This document shows positions 44,738 through 53,078 of a stretch of DNA of 64,000 nt, in pieces (positions within the stretch are counted from its first letter, which is position 1; the number at the start of each line of letters is the position of its first letter). The DNA comes from Gammaproteobacteria bacterium (GTDB lineage Bacteria; Pseudomonadota; Gammaproteobacteria; Steroidobacterales; Steroidobacteraceae). The notes below the pieces were generated by a model. It made no database searches. It had not been told where the DNA came from and saw only the letters and a list, made by a program, of their open reading frames with translations. A program made the translations under genes and the position numbers. The stretch lies in the NCBI GenBank assembly GCA_025359205.1, contig JANYHD010000040.1, forward strand, positions 1 to 64,000. The letters run 5' to 3'.

Positions 44738-45070
44738 ATGACGGATTCGACTGCCACGCTGACTCTTACGGCGCACTATGAGCATTTCGGTGTGGGGCGC
44801 GTTCGCGACAGCGACCCGCTGTCGCTGGTCCTGCCGGCTGACACGGTGAATCGTCTCAACGGCGCGTGCGCCGCGGCCCGCAGCAGGATGCTGGCCATGC
44901 CGCCGGTCTCCGGCATGGAGGACATCGAGGATCTGGTGGAACTGATGCACGCGCTGTTGGGTGGCTACGCCAAGGTTGCCGCCGCCGATGCACTGGCCTT
45001 GCGCAGCACCGAGACGCTGCAGCAGGCCTTGAGTGAAATTGAGCAGCTGCGGCGCGAATTCGGCAAGTGA
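44738..45070 (+). CDS. Small unknown protein downstream of the halogenase gene
   Basis: A 110-residue protein. The ATG at 44738 has GAGG nine bases upstream. The open frame extends upstream to a TTG overlapping the halogenase stop, but lacks a good ribosome site there. The N-terminal half is beta-like (ATLTLTAHYEHFGVGRV). The C-terminal half is helical with heptad-like Leu/Ala (EDIEDLVELMHALLGGYAKVAAADALAL, LQQALSEIEQLRREFGK). No signal peptide is present, so it is cytoplasmic. It may be a partner of the halogenase. No family is known to me. Confidence 0.55.
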   Translation: MTDSTATLTLTAHYEHFGVGRVRDSDPLSLVLPADTVNRLNGACAAARSRMLAMPPVSGMEDIEDLVELMHALLGGYAKVAAADALALRSTETLQQALSEIEQLRREFGK

Positions 45071-45071
45071 A

Positions 45072-45914
45072 CTAAATCATTGGCAAGTGGCGCGACCTCG
45101 GGCCGAGCCCAAACGCTGCCTCGATGGCCGCCATATCCGCCGTCGTCAGTTCAAAGTTCGGCGCAGCAGCGTTCTCACGCACATGTTCGATACCGGCAGC
45201 CTTGGGAATCACGAACAGGTTGGGCTGTCGCAACAGGAAGTTCAGCGCCACCTGGCGGGAAGTGACGCCGTGGGCTCCCGCGATGTCCCGCAATACGCGG
45301 CCTTGCGCCGAGCTGGCAGCGTAGATTGCGGCCGAACTCCCCAGCGGCGTGTAGGCGACAACAGCGGTGCCGTGGGTCTGGCACCAGGGAATGACGGCGT
45401 GTTCGATGGCGCGCTCGCCGAGGTTGTAGAGCACCTGGTTGCAGGCGGGTGAGCTGGCGATGGCCGTCACTTCTTCCAGGTCTGCCACGTCAAAATTGCT
45501 GACTCCCCAGGAGCGGATCTTGCCAGCGCGCCTGAGCACCTCGAAGGCACCGACGGTTTCAGCGAGTGGAACCTTGCCGCGCCAATGCAGCAGGTAGCAA
45601 TCCAGATATTCGGTGCCGAGATTGCGCAGGCTCCGCTCGCAGGCCTTGAGCGTGCCGCGTGCCGAAGCGTTTGACGGCAACACCTTGGAGACGAGGAACA
45701 GCTGTTCGCGCCGGCCGCGAATCGCCTCGGCGATGAGCTGTTCCGAGGCTCCGTCGCCGTACATCTCGGCGGTGTCGATGTGCGTCATGCCGAGATCGAG
45801 GCCCGCGCGCAGTGCCGCGATCGCCTCCTGGCGGCGCGCGATTTCAATCTGCCAGGATCCCTGACCCACAATCGCGACCGGAAGCCCCGTAGTGCCGAAT
45901 GGTCGAAGTTGCAT
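45072..45914 (-). CDS. Aldo/keto reductase
   Basis: A 280-residue AKR with the catalytic tetrad in place: D47 and Y52 (DTAEMYGDG), K77 (LVSKVLP) and H110 (YLLHW). It has a GVSNF segment and a C-terminal NADPH-site region IPKAAGIEHVREN. It has the length and sequence type of bacterial AKR11/AKR-like oxidoreductases. It could reduce a sugar-derived aldehyde, but its place at the end of the galactoside locus, convergent with the small unknown gene by one base, is not proof of involvement. Confidence 0.87.
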   Translation of the reverse strand: MQLRPFGTTGLPVAIVGQGSWQIEIARRQEAIAALRAGLDLGMTHIDTAEMYGDGASEQLIAEAIRGRREQLFLVSKVLPSNASARGTLKACERSLRNLGTEYLDCYLLHWRGKVPLAETVGAFEVLRRAGKIRSWGVSNFDVADLEEVTAIASSPACNQVLYNLGERAIEHAVIPWCQTHGTAVVAYTPLGSSAAIYAASSAQGRVLRDIAGAHGVTSRQVALNFLLRQPNLFVIPKAAGIEHVRENAAAPNFELTTADMAAIEAAFGLGPRSRHLPMI

Positions 45915-45950
45915 ATCCTCCGCGCCTGCGCGCCGCGGCCAATAGCCCTG

Positions 45951-48545
45951 CTAGCGCGGACGCGGACGCAGGAAGGTAACAGATGAAGTCTCGCCCGTCA
46001 TGTCGTCGCGCGCCCGGGCGGCGCCGGCCGGCCATACGGCCGCCATGCGCGAGGTAGTCTCCGGGATGAATGCGGCAATTTCATCGAGCGGCGCCGGGCG
46101 CGCGATCAGGAAGCCCTGCACCTGGATGTCCCCGCAGCTGACCAGTGCGTCGAGCTGGCCCGCACGCTCGATGCCCTCGACGGTAACGGCGAGGCCACGG
46201 CTCTGGCAAAGCTGCACGCAGGAATGCGCAAAGGCGGCGGCGTTGGCATTGCCTTCGATGTTGCGCACCAGGCTGCGATCGAGCTTGACGCGGGTGAGGG
46301 GCAATTCCTCGATGGATTTGAGCGTCGAATAGCCGGTGCCGAAATCGTCGAGCGCCACCGCGACTCCGAGGCGCCGCAGCTCCAGCAGCGATTCCGTGGC
46401 GCGGCGACCCGTCTGCAGGGCGCTCTCGGTGAGCTCGATTTCCAGGCAGTCGGCGCTCATCCGGGCAGTGTGCAAAGCTTTTTGCACTGACTCGACGAAG
46501 CGGCCGGCGAGGAACTGCTGGGGCGAGACGTTGACGGCGACGCGCGCGTTGGGCCAGGGCCCGGCGCGCAGGTCGCGCGCGGCCTCGACGGCCGTGCGCA
46601 GCAACCAGTCGCTGAGTTCGAGCAGCAGCCCGGACTGCTCGGCGATGTCGATGAATTCCCCGGCAGTGGTGATCTGCCCGTCCGGGCGTTGCCAGCGCAG
46701 CAGCGCCTCGACCGCCGTGGTCTTGCGCGTCAGGAGCGAAACTTCGGGCTGGTAGTGAAGCCGGAAATCACCGTTGCCGAGCGCGTGGCGGAGCGCCTGT
46801 TCGGTGTGGAAGCGGTGCGAGGCGCCCGCCAGCAGTTCCGCACGGTAGAACTGGAAGCCGCTGCGCCCCTTCTCCTTGGCGTCGTGCAAGGCGGAGTCCG
46901 CAGCGCGCAGCAGCGATTCGACCGAATCGCCGTGTTCGGGATAGAGCGCAATGCCGGCACTCAGGCTGACCAGTAGATCGCGGTCGTCCACGCGCAGTGG
47001 CGTGGCGAACTCCCGCAGGATGTGCGTCATGAAACGCTCGACCGCCACCGCCTGCCGTACGGTCGGGATCACCAGTGTGAACTCGTCGCCGCCGAGCCGG
47101 GCGAGGAAGCCCACCTTGCCTGCCAACTTCTGCAGCCGCGCGGCGATGGCGCGCAGCACGCGATCGCCATACTGGTGGCCGAGCGTGTCGTTGATGGTCT
47201 TGAAATTGTCGATGTCCATGTACAGCACGGCGCAGGTCGTCGACCTGGCGCGGGCGTCTTCGATGGTCGATTCAAGCCGACGGGTCAGATCGCGCCGGTT
47301 GGGCAGTTCGGTGAGCGGATCATGGTGGGCGAGGTGACGCAGGTCTTCGGTGCGCTGGGCAATACGCTCCTCGAGGACCGCCTGGTGTTCACGGAGCGAT
47401 TGCTGCGAGCCGTGCAGTGCTTCCGCCATGTCGTTGAAGGCCGCGGCCAGCTCGTCCAGTTCGCGCACGCCGCCGCGTGGCACGCGCGCCTCGAGTGAAC
47501 CGCGCGCAAGGCGGCGGGTGCCATCCAGGAGCCTACGCACGGGCGAGGCGATGCCCAGCATGGCCACCAGCGCGATCAGCAGCACCACACCGACAATGCC
47601 AAGCGTGACCCGCGTGAGGTTGACTTCAGTGCGCTCGGCCGCGACGCGGGCATTGCCCGCGGCGGCCGTGAGCGACTGCCAGGCCGGTTTCTGCAGATCG
47701 CTCTCGATCAGTGCGGCCAGTTCATGCGCGGACAGCTCGAAGTCGCCGAGCGAAGTCTGGATCGTCTGGTCCAGCGCCAGAAAGTGGGCGCGGCCGCGTG
47801 AGGCGGCGTTGAGATCGTCACGCATGAGCTCGAGCCAGGCGCCACCCGGCGAGCGGGCGAATTCCTGCGCATGCGTGCGGAACAGGGAGGTCAGCGACGC
47901 GTCGCTGGCCGCGGCGGCTTGCGCCGTCGCATCGGATGGCGAGGCGAACAGCATCAGGATGCTGGCGCGCAGTGCCGCCGCGGACCGCGCCAGTTCCGAC
48001 AGGGACTTGCGCATGTAGACCTGGTCGCCGGCCTCGAAACCGCGCGCGGCGAGCGCGGAGCGGCTTGCCAGCGAGTTCAGTGCCGTCAGCGCCGTACGGG
48101 TCTGCGATCCGCGTTGTCGGCACAGCTCGGCAATGGACTGGCCCTGCGCCCGGATGGCTTCCAGCCGCACGCGTATGCCGGAGCCGGCTATGGCAGGCGC
48201 GGCCGCCGACAGATTGGAGTAGTCATCGAAGGTCGACAGCAGCCTGGTCGCCGCGCGGTCGATGTCCGCGGTCGGATCGCCCGCACTCGCATGCGTGTGA
48301 TCCGCGACCTCGCGCTCATAGTCGGTGAGCGCCTCCTCAAGTTCGCGCGCCTTGCGCAGGATCGGTTCGTATTGCCGCTCGACGCTGCCGATCAGGAGCG
48401 CCGCCTGTTCGGTACTGCGATGCGCGAGGCGCATGCCCAGCGCCAGCGCCAGGAATACCACCAGGAAGGCAACACCCAGGGATACGCCGATCGAGGGCTT
48501 GAGGGACAGCATACGCCAGCCGGACTTTTGCGCCTTCGGGTCCAT
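45951..48545 (-). CDS. Membrane GGDEF-EAL cyclic-di-GMP protein with HAMP domain
   Basis: An 864-residue signalling protein. The order is: TM1 (about 14-38), a 260-residue periplasmic helical sensor, TM2 (VTLGIVGVVLLIALVAMLG), HAMP (RRLARGSLEARVPRGG), GGDEF with intact RLGGDEF signature and I-site-like upstream segment (RxxD to be checked), and EAL with VEALLRWQRP and the later DDFGTGYS. The motifs suggest both cyclase and phosphodiesterase potential. The start at 48545 has AAGG upstream and gives a normal N-terminus. A longer open frame to 48683 would overlap the divergent methyltransferase gene. The signal sensed is unknown. Confidence 0.88.
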   Translation of the reverse strand: MDPKAQKSGWRMLSLKPSIGVSLGVAFLVVFLALALGMRLAHRSTEQAALLIGSVERQYEPILRKARELEEALTDYEREVADHTHASAGDPTADIDRAATRLLSTFDDYSNLSAAAPAIAGSGIRVRLEAIRAQGQSIAELCRQRGSQTRTALTALNSLASRSALAARGFEAGDQVYMRKSLSELARSAAALRASILMLFASPSDATAQAAAASDASLTSLFRTHAQEFARSPGGAWLELMRDDLNAASRGRAHFLALDQTIQTSLGDFELSAHELAALIESDLQKPAWQSLTAAAGNARVAAERTEVNLTRVTLGIVGVVLLIALVAMLGIASPVRRLLDGTRRLARGSLEARVPRGGVRELDELAAAFNDMAEALHGSQQSLREHQAVLEERIAQRTEDLRHLAHHDPLTELPNRRDLTRRLESTIEDARARSTTCAVLYMDIDNFKTINDTLGHQYGDRVLRAIAARLQKLAGKVGFLARLGGDEFTLVIPTVRQAVAVERFMTHILREFATPLRVDDRDLLVSLSAGIALYPEHGDSVESLLRAADSALHDAKEKGRSGFQFYRAELLAGASHRFHTEQALRHALGNGDFRLHYQPEVSLLTRKTTAVEALLRWQRPDGQITTAGEFIDIAEQSGLLLELSDWLLRTAVEAARDLRAGPWPNARVAVNVSPQQFLAGRFVESVQKALHTARMSADCLEIELTESALQTGRRATESLLELRRLGVAVALDDFGTGYSTLKSIEELPLTRVKLDRSLVRNIEGNANAAAFAHSCVQLCQSRGLAVTVEGIERAGQLDALVSCGDIQVQGFLIARPAPLDEIAAFIPETTSRMAAVWPAGAARARDDMTGETSSVTFLRPRPR

Positions 48546-48681
48546 GAACACCTTATCTGATGCTGCGGTCCGCCTTGCCCACGCTAACGGATCCTTGTGC
48601 CGGCGGCGCATTATCGTAACGCGACTGAGACTCCAATCACCGCGAAACAGCGTTATGTCACCCTCCGTGGCATCATTAGCC

Positions 48682-49467
48682 ATGGAAACGCAGGGCGGCG
48701 AGCTCTATCACGGCCGCATGATCGAAATGCTGCAGGCCGTCTGGGGCGAGGGCTTTCTCTCGCCCGGCGGAACTGAAGAGGTCGCCCGGCTGGTCGCGGA
48801 TACGGCGCTTGCTGGCCTCGTGGTGCTGGACATCGGCTGCGGCGCAGGTGGCATCGATATCGCGCTGGTGCGCAATCATGCGGCCGGCTACGTGACCGGC
48901 ATCGACGTCGAGGACACCGTCATCGCCTGCGCGCGCGCGCTCATTGTGCGCGAGAACCTGGGTGCTCGCATTGGCCTGGCCAAGGTCGCTCCCGGCCCAC
49001 TGCCATTCCCGCCCGCCAGCTTCGATATCGTGTTCTCAAAGGACAGCATCGTCCACATTGCCGACAAGCACGCGCTGATGGCCGAGGTCTTCCGCGTGCT
49101 CAAGCCGGGCGGCTGGTTCATCGCTTCGGACTGGCTGATCGGCCACGATGGCGCGCCCTCGGCGGAAATGGCGGCTTACATTGCCTCCGAGGGCCTGGAC
49201 TTCGGCATGGCCTCGCCGGCGCGTTACCGCGACGCCATGCGCAGCGCGGGTCTTACCGACATATCAATCACCAGCCGCAACGCCTGGTACCGCGAGGCCG
49301 CCAGGCAGGAACTGGAGCGGCTGCGCGGGGTGGTCGGCGCCGCGGCCGCCGAGCGGGTCGGGCGGGAATTCGTCGAGCAGAACATCGGCATCTGGTTGCG
49401 CATGATCCCCGTGCTCGACAGCGGCGAGCATTGCCCGACCCACCTGCGCGCACGCAAAGCGCGCTAG
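48682..49467 (+). CDS. Class I SAM-dependent methyltransferase
   Basis: A 261-residue cytoplasmic methyltransferase. Motif I is VLDIGCGAGGIDIAL (about 49-63), followed by VTGIDVED, FDIVFSKDSIVHI and VFRVLKPGGWFIASDW. It looks like small-molecule amine methyltransferases (phosphoethanolamine or sarcosine type), with a C-terminal EHCPTHLRARK tail. The start is taken at 48682. ATG 48655 is an alternative in the same frame, and ribosome signals are weak for both. It lies between two cyclic-di-GMP genes, divergent from one and convergent with the other, with no clear link. Confidence 0.8.
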   Translation: METQGGELYHGRMIEMLQAVWGEGFLSPGGTEEVARLVADTALAGLVVLDIGCGAGGIDIALVRNHAAGYVTGIDVEDTVIACARALIVRENLGARIGLAKVAPGPLPFPPASFDIVFSKDSIVHIADKHALMAEVFRVLKPGGWFIASDWLIGHDGAPSAEMAAYIASEGLDFGMASPARYRDAMRSAGLTDISITSRNAWYREAARQELERLRGVVGAAAAERVGREFVEQNIGIWLRMIPVLDSGEHCPTHLRARKAR

Positions 49468-49478
49468 GCGCAGGCGCG

Positions 49479-52268
49479 TCAGGCCACGCCGGCGATATCC
49501 TTGAGCGCAGCGTAGCGGCCCGAGGGCGAGAGATCCTCGCGGCCAGCCTGCGAGGTCCACAACTCATTGCGCCTGGACACGAACGGCATGGCGGACAGTT
49601 CCACCAGCGAGCCGGGCCGCGCGAACAAAAAGCCCTGCCCGGCCACGCAGCCGAGGTTCAGCAGCGCCTCGACCTGCGGTTCGCTCTCGATGCCCTCGGC
49701 CACCGTGTCCAGGCCCAGCGTCTCGCCGAGCGTGATCACGGCGCGCGCCAGCTCCGGGCCGTTCGAGGAGTTGATCAGGCGGCCAACGAACGAGCGATCA
49801 ATCTTCAGGATGTCGATCGGGAAGCGGTGCAGGTAGGAGAGTGAGGAGTAGCCGGTGCCGAAATCGTCGATCGCCAGGCGGACACCGAGCGATTTCAGCT
49901 GCACCAGCCGCGCCAGGTTGGCCTCGGTGTTGTGCATGATCGTGCTCTCGGTCAGCTCGATCACCAGGTTGCCGGGTTCAACGCCGGATTCCTCGAGTAC
50001 CTGCGCCACGTCCTGGGCGAGGTCGCCGTGTTCGAGATGCCGGGCGGATATGTTTACGGCGAGACGCAGTCCCGCACCGCCGGCCACGGAACTGCGCCAG
50101 GCGTGCATCTCGCGGCAGGCGCGAGCGAGCACCCAGCGGCCGAGCTTGACGATCTGGCCGCATTCCTCTGCGATCTGTATGAAGCGATCAGGCATCAGCA
50201 CGCCCAGTTCGGGGTGCCGCCAGCGCACCAGCGCCTCGACTCCGAGGAGGCTGCGCGTGCCAAGGTCCACGATCGGCTGGTATTCGACGAAGAACTCTTC
50301 GGTTGCGACCGCGCGGGCAATATCCGCCACCAGGCGCGTGCGCTCCTGCAGCAGTTCCTGCATCGGCGGCTGGAAGGCAACGAAGCGGTTCTTGCCTGCC
50401 GCCTTGGCATGGTACATGGCGATATCGGCCTTGCTGAGCAGCGCTTCGGCGCTGGTCTCGAAGGTCGAGAACGCGACACCGATGCTGGCTGAGACGCGCA
50501 CCTCGGTGCCGCCCAGCGTGAAGGGCTGGTCCAGTTCCTCGATCAGTGCGGTGGCCAGGCGCTCGATTTCCACGTTGGTCGCCGCGCCCTCCAGCAGGAT
50601 CGCAAACTCATCGCCGCCCAGCCGCGCCACGGTGTCGGAGAAGCGCGTCGATTTCACCAGGCGCTGGGCGACGGCCTGCAACAGCCGGTCGCCCACGTCG
50701 TGGCCGAGCGAGTCGTTGACGCTCTTGAAGTTGTCGAGATCAACGAACATCACCACCACCTGCGCTCGGGCACGCTGCGCAAGCATGAGCGAATGCTGCA
50801 GGCGATCGCGGAACAGGCTGCGGTTGGCCAGCAGCGTCAGTGAATCGTGGAAGGCCAGTTGCCGCAACTGCTCCTCGAGCGCCTTGCGCTCGGTGATGTC
50901 GCGCAGGTTGAGCGCCAGGCCCCGTACGGCGGGGTCATTCATCAGGTTGCTGCCGACGATCTCGAGCACGTAGCGATTGCGGCCGCGCTCGATGCGCATT
51001 TCAACCGGGCCCACCGGCTCGCCAGACGAGGCCGTGACTTCACTGAGGAAGCCCCGCAGTCGCTCGGCATCCTCGCCGGTCCACACGCCAAGCAGGTTCT
51101 TGCCGCTCACTTCGTCAGGTCGCAGGCCGAGCGTGCGTTCGGAGGCCGGCGAGGCGAACATGAGCGAGCCATCGGGGGCCACGGTCATGATGACGTCGGA
51201 TGCGTTCGCGATCAGCGAGGCATAGCGTTCTTCGACCAGGCGCGCCGCGCGGCGCTCGCGCGTCAGTGCATCCTCGCGCAACACCAGGGCCTGGCGCACC
51301 ATCACCAGCAGGGCGAGCACGAACACCACGATGGTCATTGCCGTGGCCGGATTGCTCAGGTCGCCGTGCGTCAGTGAAACCAGTACCAGCAGCGCGGTCA
51401 GCGTGGCGGCGTAGGGCAGGGCCTGCGCGAAACCCTGCGACATGCTCGAGCCGGTTCCGGCCTCGCTGTGGCGCATCTGTTCGCGGCCGGCGGCCGCGAG
51501 CGGCACGTAGCAGGAAACGTAGAGCACGTCCTCGATGTCGCCGGAGAGATAGTGACCGGTGATCTTCGCGACCGACCACATGACATCGCCCAGCAACATG
51601 GTGGTGAAGCCAAGCGACAGCAGCAGCGGCACGCTGCGCAGGCTCTTGTTGCCGGCCCCCGCCAGCAGCAGCACGCCCAACGAGAGTACCAGCACGCAGT
51701 TGAGTGCGATGTAGATCTGGCTCAACGTGAACTTCACCAGATCGATCTCGGCGCTGGCAGCGGCCGGCCTGATGATCAGGAACCAGAAGAACGCGCCGAA
51801 CCCGGCCACCAGCACGGTGGCATCCAGCAGGAACTGCGTCCAGCGGATCCGCACCGCTGCTGCGCGGATCATCAGCGCGACCGCCATCATGAAGAAGGGG
51901 TAGAAGGCGAGGTAGAACAGATCGGCCGGGCCCGGAAACGGGTCGCGTCCGTGCAGCCAGGAGGACACGCCAATCGTGGTGCCGACCAGGTACAGCCCGA
52001 GCGCCGTCGAAAGACTCATCCAGGCGAGGCGCGTGGCGCCGGGCGGCGTGCGACGGGCGGCCGTGATGGTGACGATCAAGGCGGCCAGGCTCGCGGGCGA
52101 GTCTGCCAGCAGGCCGACATAGTGACGCACACGTTCGCCGCCCAGCCCGGTCAGCATCCACACCGCGCAGATGGCCACGTAGATCACAAGCCCGATGCAG
52201 AGCTTGTCGATCCAGGCCGGTGGTGTCCCGGGCTTAGCTTGGTGTGCAGGTCCGGCTGTCTCGCCCAC
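49479..52268 (-). CDS. Polytopic membrane PAS-GGDEF-EAL cyclic-di-GMP protein
   Basis: A 929-residue protein. Residues of about 20-335 form nine or so membrane helices resembling a MASE-type sensor. A short coiled-coil (TRERRAARLVEERY) leads to a PAS domain (about 350-475) ending in DITERKALEEQL. Then come GGDEF with intact RLGGDEF and a complete EAL domain (VEALVRWRHP, DDFGTGYSSLSYL, the late EGIES). All catalytic motifs look intact, so the net activity cannot be predicted. It is convergent with the methyltransferase gene. Confidence 0.9.
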   Translation of the reverse strand: MGETAGPAHQAKPGTPPAWIDKLCIGLVIYVAICAVWMLTGLGGERVRHYVGLLADSPASLAALIVTITAARRTPPGATRLAWMSLSTALGLYLVGTTIGVSSWLHGRDPFPGPADLFYLAFYPFFMMAVALMIRAAAVRIRWTQFLLDATVLVAGFGAFFWFLIIRPAAASAEIDLVKFTLSQIYIALNCVLVLSLGVLLLAGAGNKSLRSVPLLLSLGFTTMLLGDVMWSVAKITGHYLSGDIEDVLYVSCYVPLAAAGREQMRHSEAGTGSSMSQGFAQALPYAATLTALLVLVSLTHGDLSNPATAMTIVVFVLALLVMVRQALVLREDALTRERRAARLVEERYASLIANASDVIMTVAPDGSLMFASPASERTLGLRPDEVSGKNLLGVWTGEDAERLRGFLSEVTASSGEPVGPVEMRIERGRNRYVLEIVGSNLMNDPAVRGLALNLRDITERKALEEQLRQLAFHDSLTLLANRSLFRDRLQHSLMLAQRARAQVVVMFVDLDNFKSVNDSLGHDVGDRLLQAVAQRLVKSTRFSDTVARLGGDEFAILLEGAATNVEIERLATALIEELDQPFTLGGTEVRVSASIGVAFSTFETSAEALLSKADIAMYHAKAAGKNRFVAFQPPMQELLQERTRLVADIARAVATEEFFVEYQPIVDLGTRSLLGVEALVRWRHPELGVLMPDRFIQIAEECGQIVKLGRWVLARACREMHAWRSSVAGGAGLRLAVNISARHLEHGDLAQDVAQVLEESGVEPGNLVIELTESTIMHNTEANLARLVQLKSLGVRLAIDDFGTGYSSLSYLHRFPIDILKIDRSFVGRLINSSNGPELARAVITLGETLGLDTVAEGIESEPQVEALLNLGCVAGQGFLFARPGSLVELSAMPFVSRRNELWTSQAGREDLSPSGRYAALKDIAGVA

Positions 52269-52456
52269 CTGGTTTGCCCTTTAGTATGTCGATCTCGAGG
52301 CCCGCCATTCCGCTAAAACACGCGCGTTTACGCCACGTTACAGAATGCGTCGCCACGCTGAGGCAGGCAAGGCGGCGGCGCGCGGGTTGCGATACAGGTC
52401 TCGTTATGCCAGCGGTTAAGATGTGAACCGCGACACACTGTTCAAGGAGGTGCGCT

Positions 52457-53050
52457 TTGGCGTGGATCGAGCCCCTGGTGTTGACCGGCCCTGGCGTCAG
52501 CCTGCTGCCGCTGTCGATGGATCACCACGATGAACTTGCCGGAGCGGTGCGTGACGGTGAGTTGTGGAAGCTGTGGTACACGAGCGTACCCAGCCCGGAA
52601 GCCATGCGCGCCGAGATCGCGCGGCGTCTGGATCTGCAGGCCCGTGGCACGATGCTGCCCTTCGCCGTGCAGGCGAGTGATTCCGGCCAGCTTGTCGGAA
52701 TGACCACCTATCTCAATATAGATGAGCCCAATCGTCACCTGGAGATTGGGGCGACCTGGTATCGCCGCAGTGTGCAGCGGACCGCACTCAATACGCAGTG
52801 CAAGCTACTGTTGCTGGCGCACGCCTTCGAAAACCGCGATGCCATCGCCGTGGATTTCCGCACGCATTACTTCAACCGGCAGAGCCGGCGCGCCATCGAG
52901 CGGCTCGGCGCCAGGCTCGACGGCGTGCTGCGCAATCATATGATCGGCGCCAACGGCGTGCTGCGCGACACCTGTGTCTACAGCATCATTGCCGGCGAGT
53001 GGCCTGCTGTAAAAACCCATCTATCGGCCGCGGTTTCCCGCAACCGGTAG
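52457..53050 (+). CDS. GNAT N-acetyltransferase, RimJ/RimL-like
   Basis: A 197-residue GNAT of the RimJ/RimL type: SLLPLSMDHHDELAGAV near the N-terminus, LVGMTTYLNIDEPNRHLEIGATWYRRSVQRTALNTQCKLLLL in the acetyl-CoA region, and RRAIERLGARLDGVLRNHMI near the end. The TTG start is well supported by an AAGGAGG box six bases upstream, one of the best in the window. Related proteins acetylate protein N-termini or small amines; the substrate here is unknown. Confidence 0.87.
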   Translation: MAWIEPLVLTGPGVSLLPLSMDHHDELAGAVRDGELWKLWYTSVPSPEAMRAEIARRLDLQARGTMLPFAVQASDSGQLVGMTTYLNIDEPNRHLEIGATWYRRSVQRTALNTQCKLLLLAHAFENRDAIAVDFRTHYFNRQSRRAIERLGARLDGVLRNHMIGANGVLRDTCVYSIIAGEWPAVKTHLSAAVSRNR

Positions 53051-53078
53051 CCTAAAGCTGCTCAGCGTAAATTGCCGC

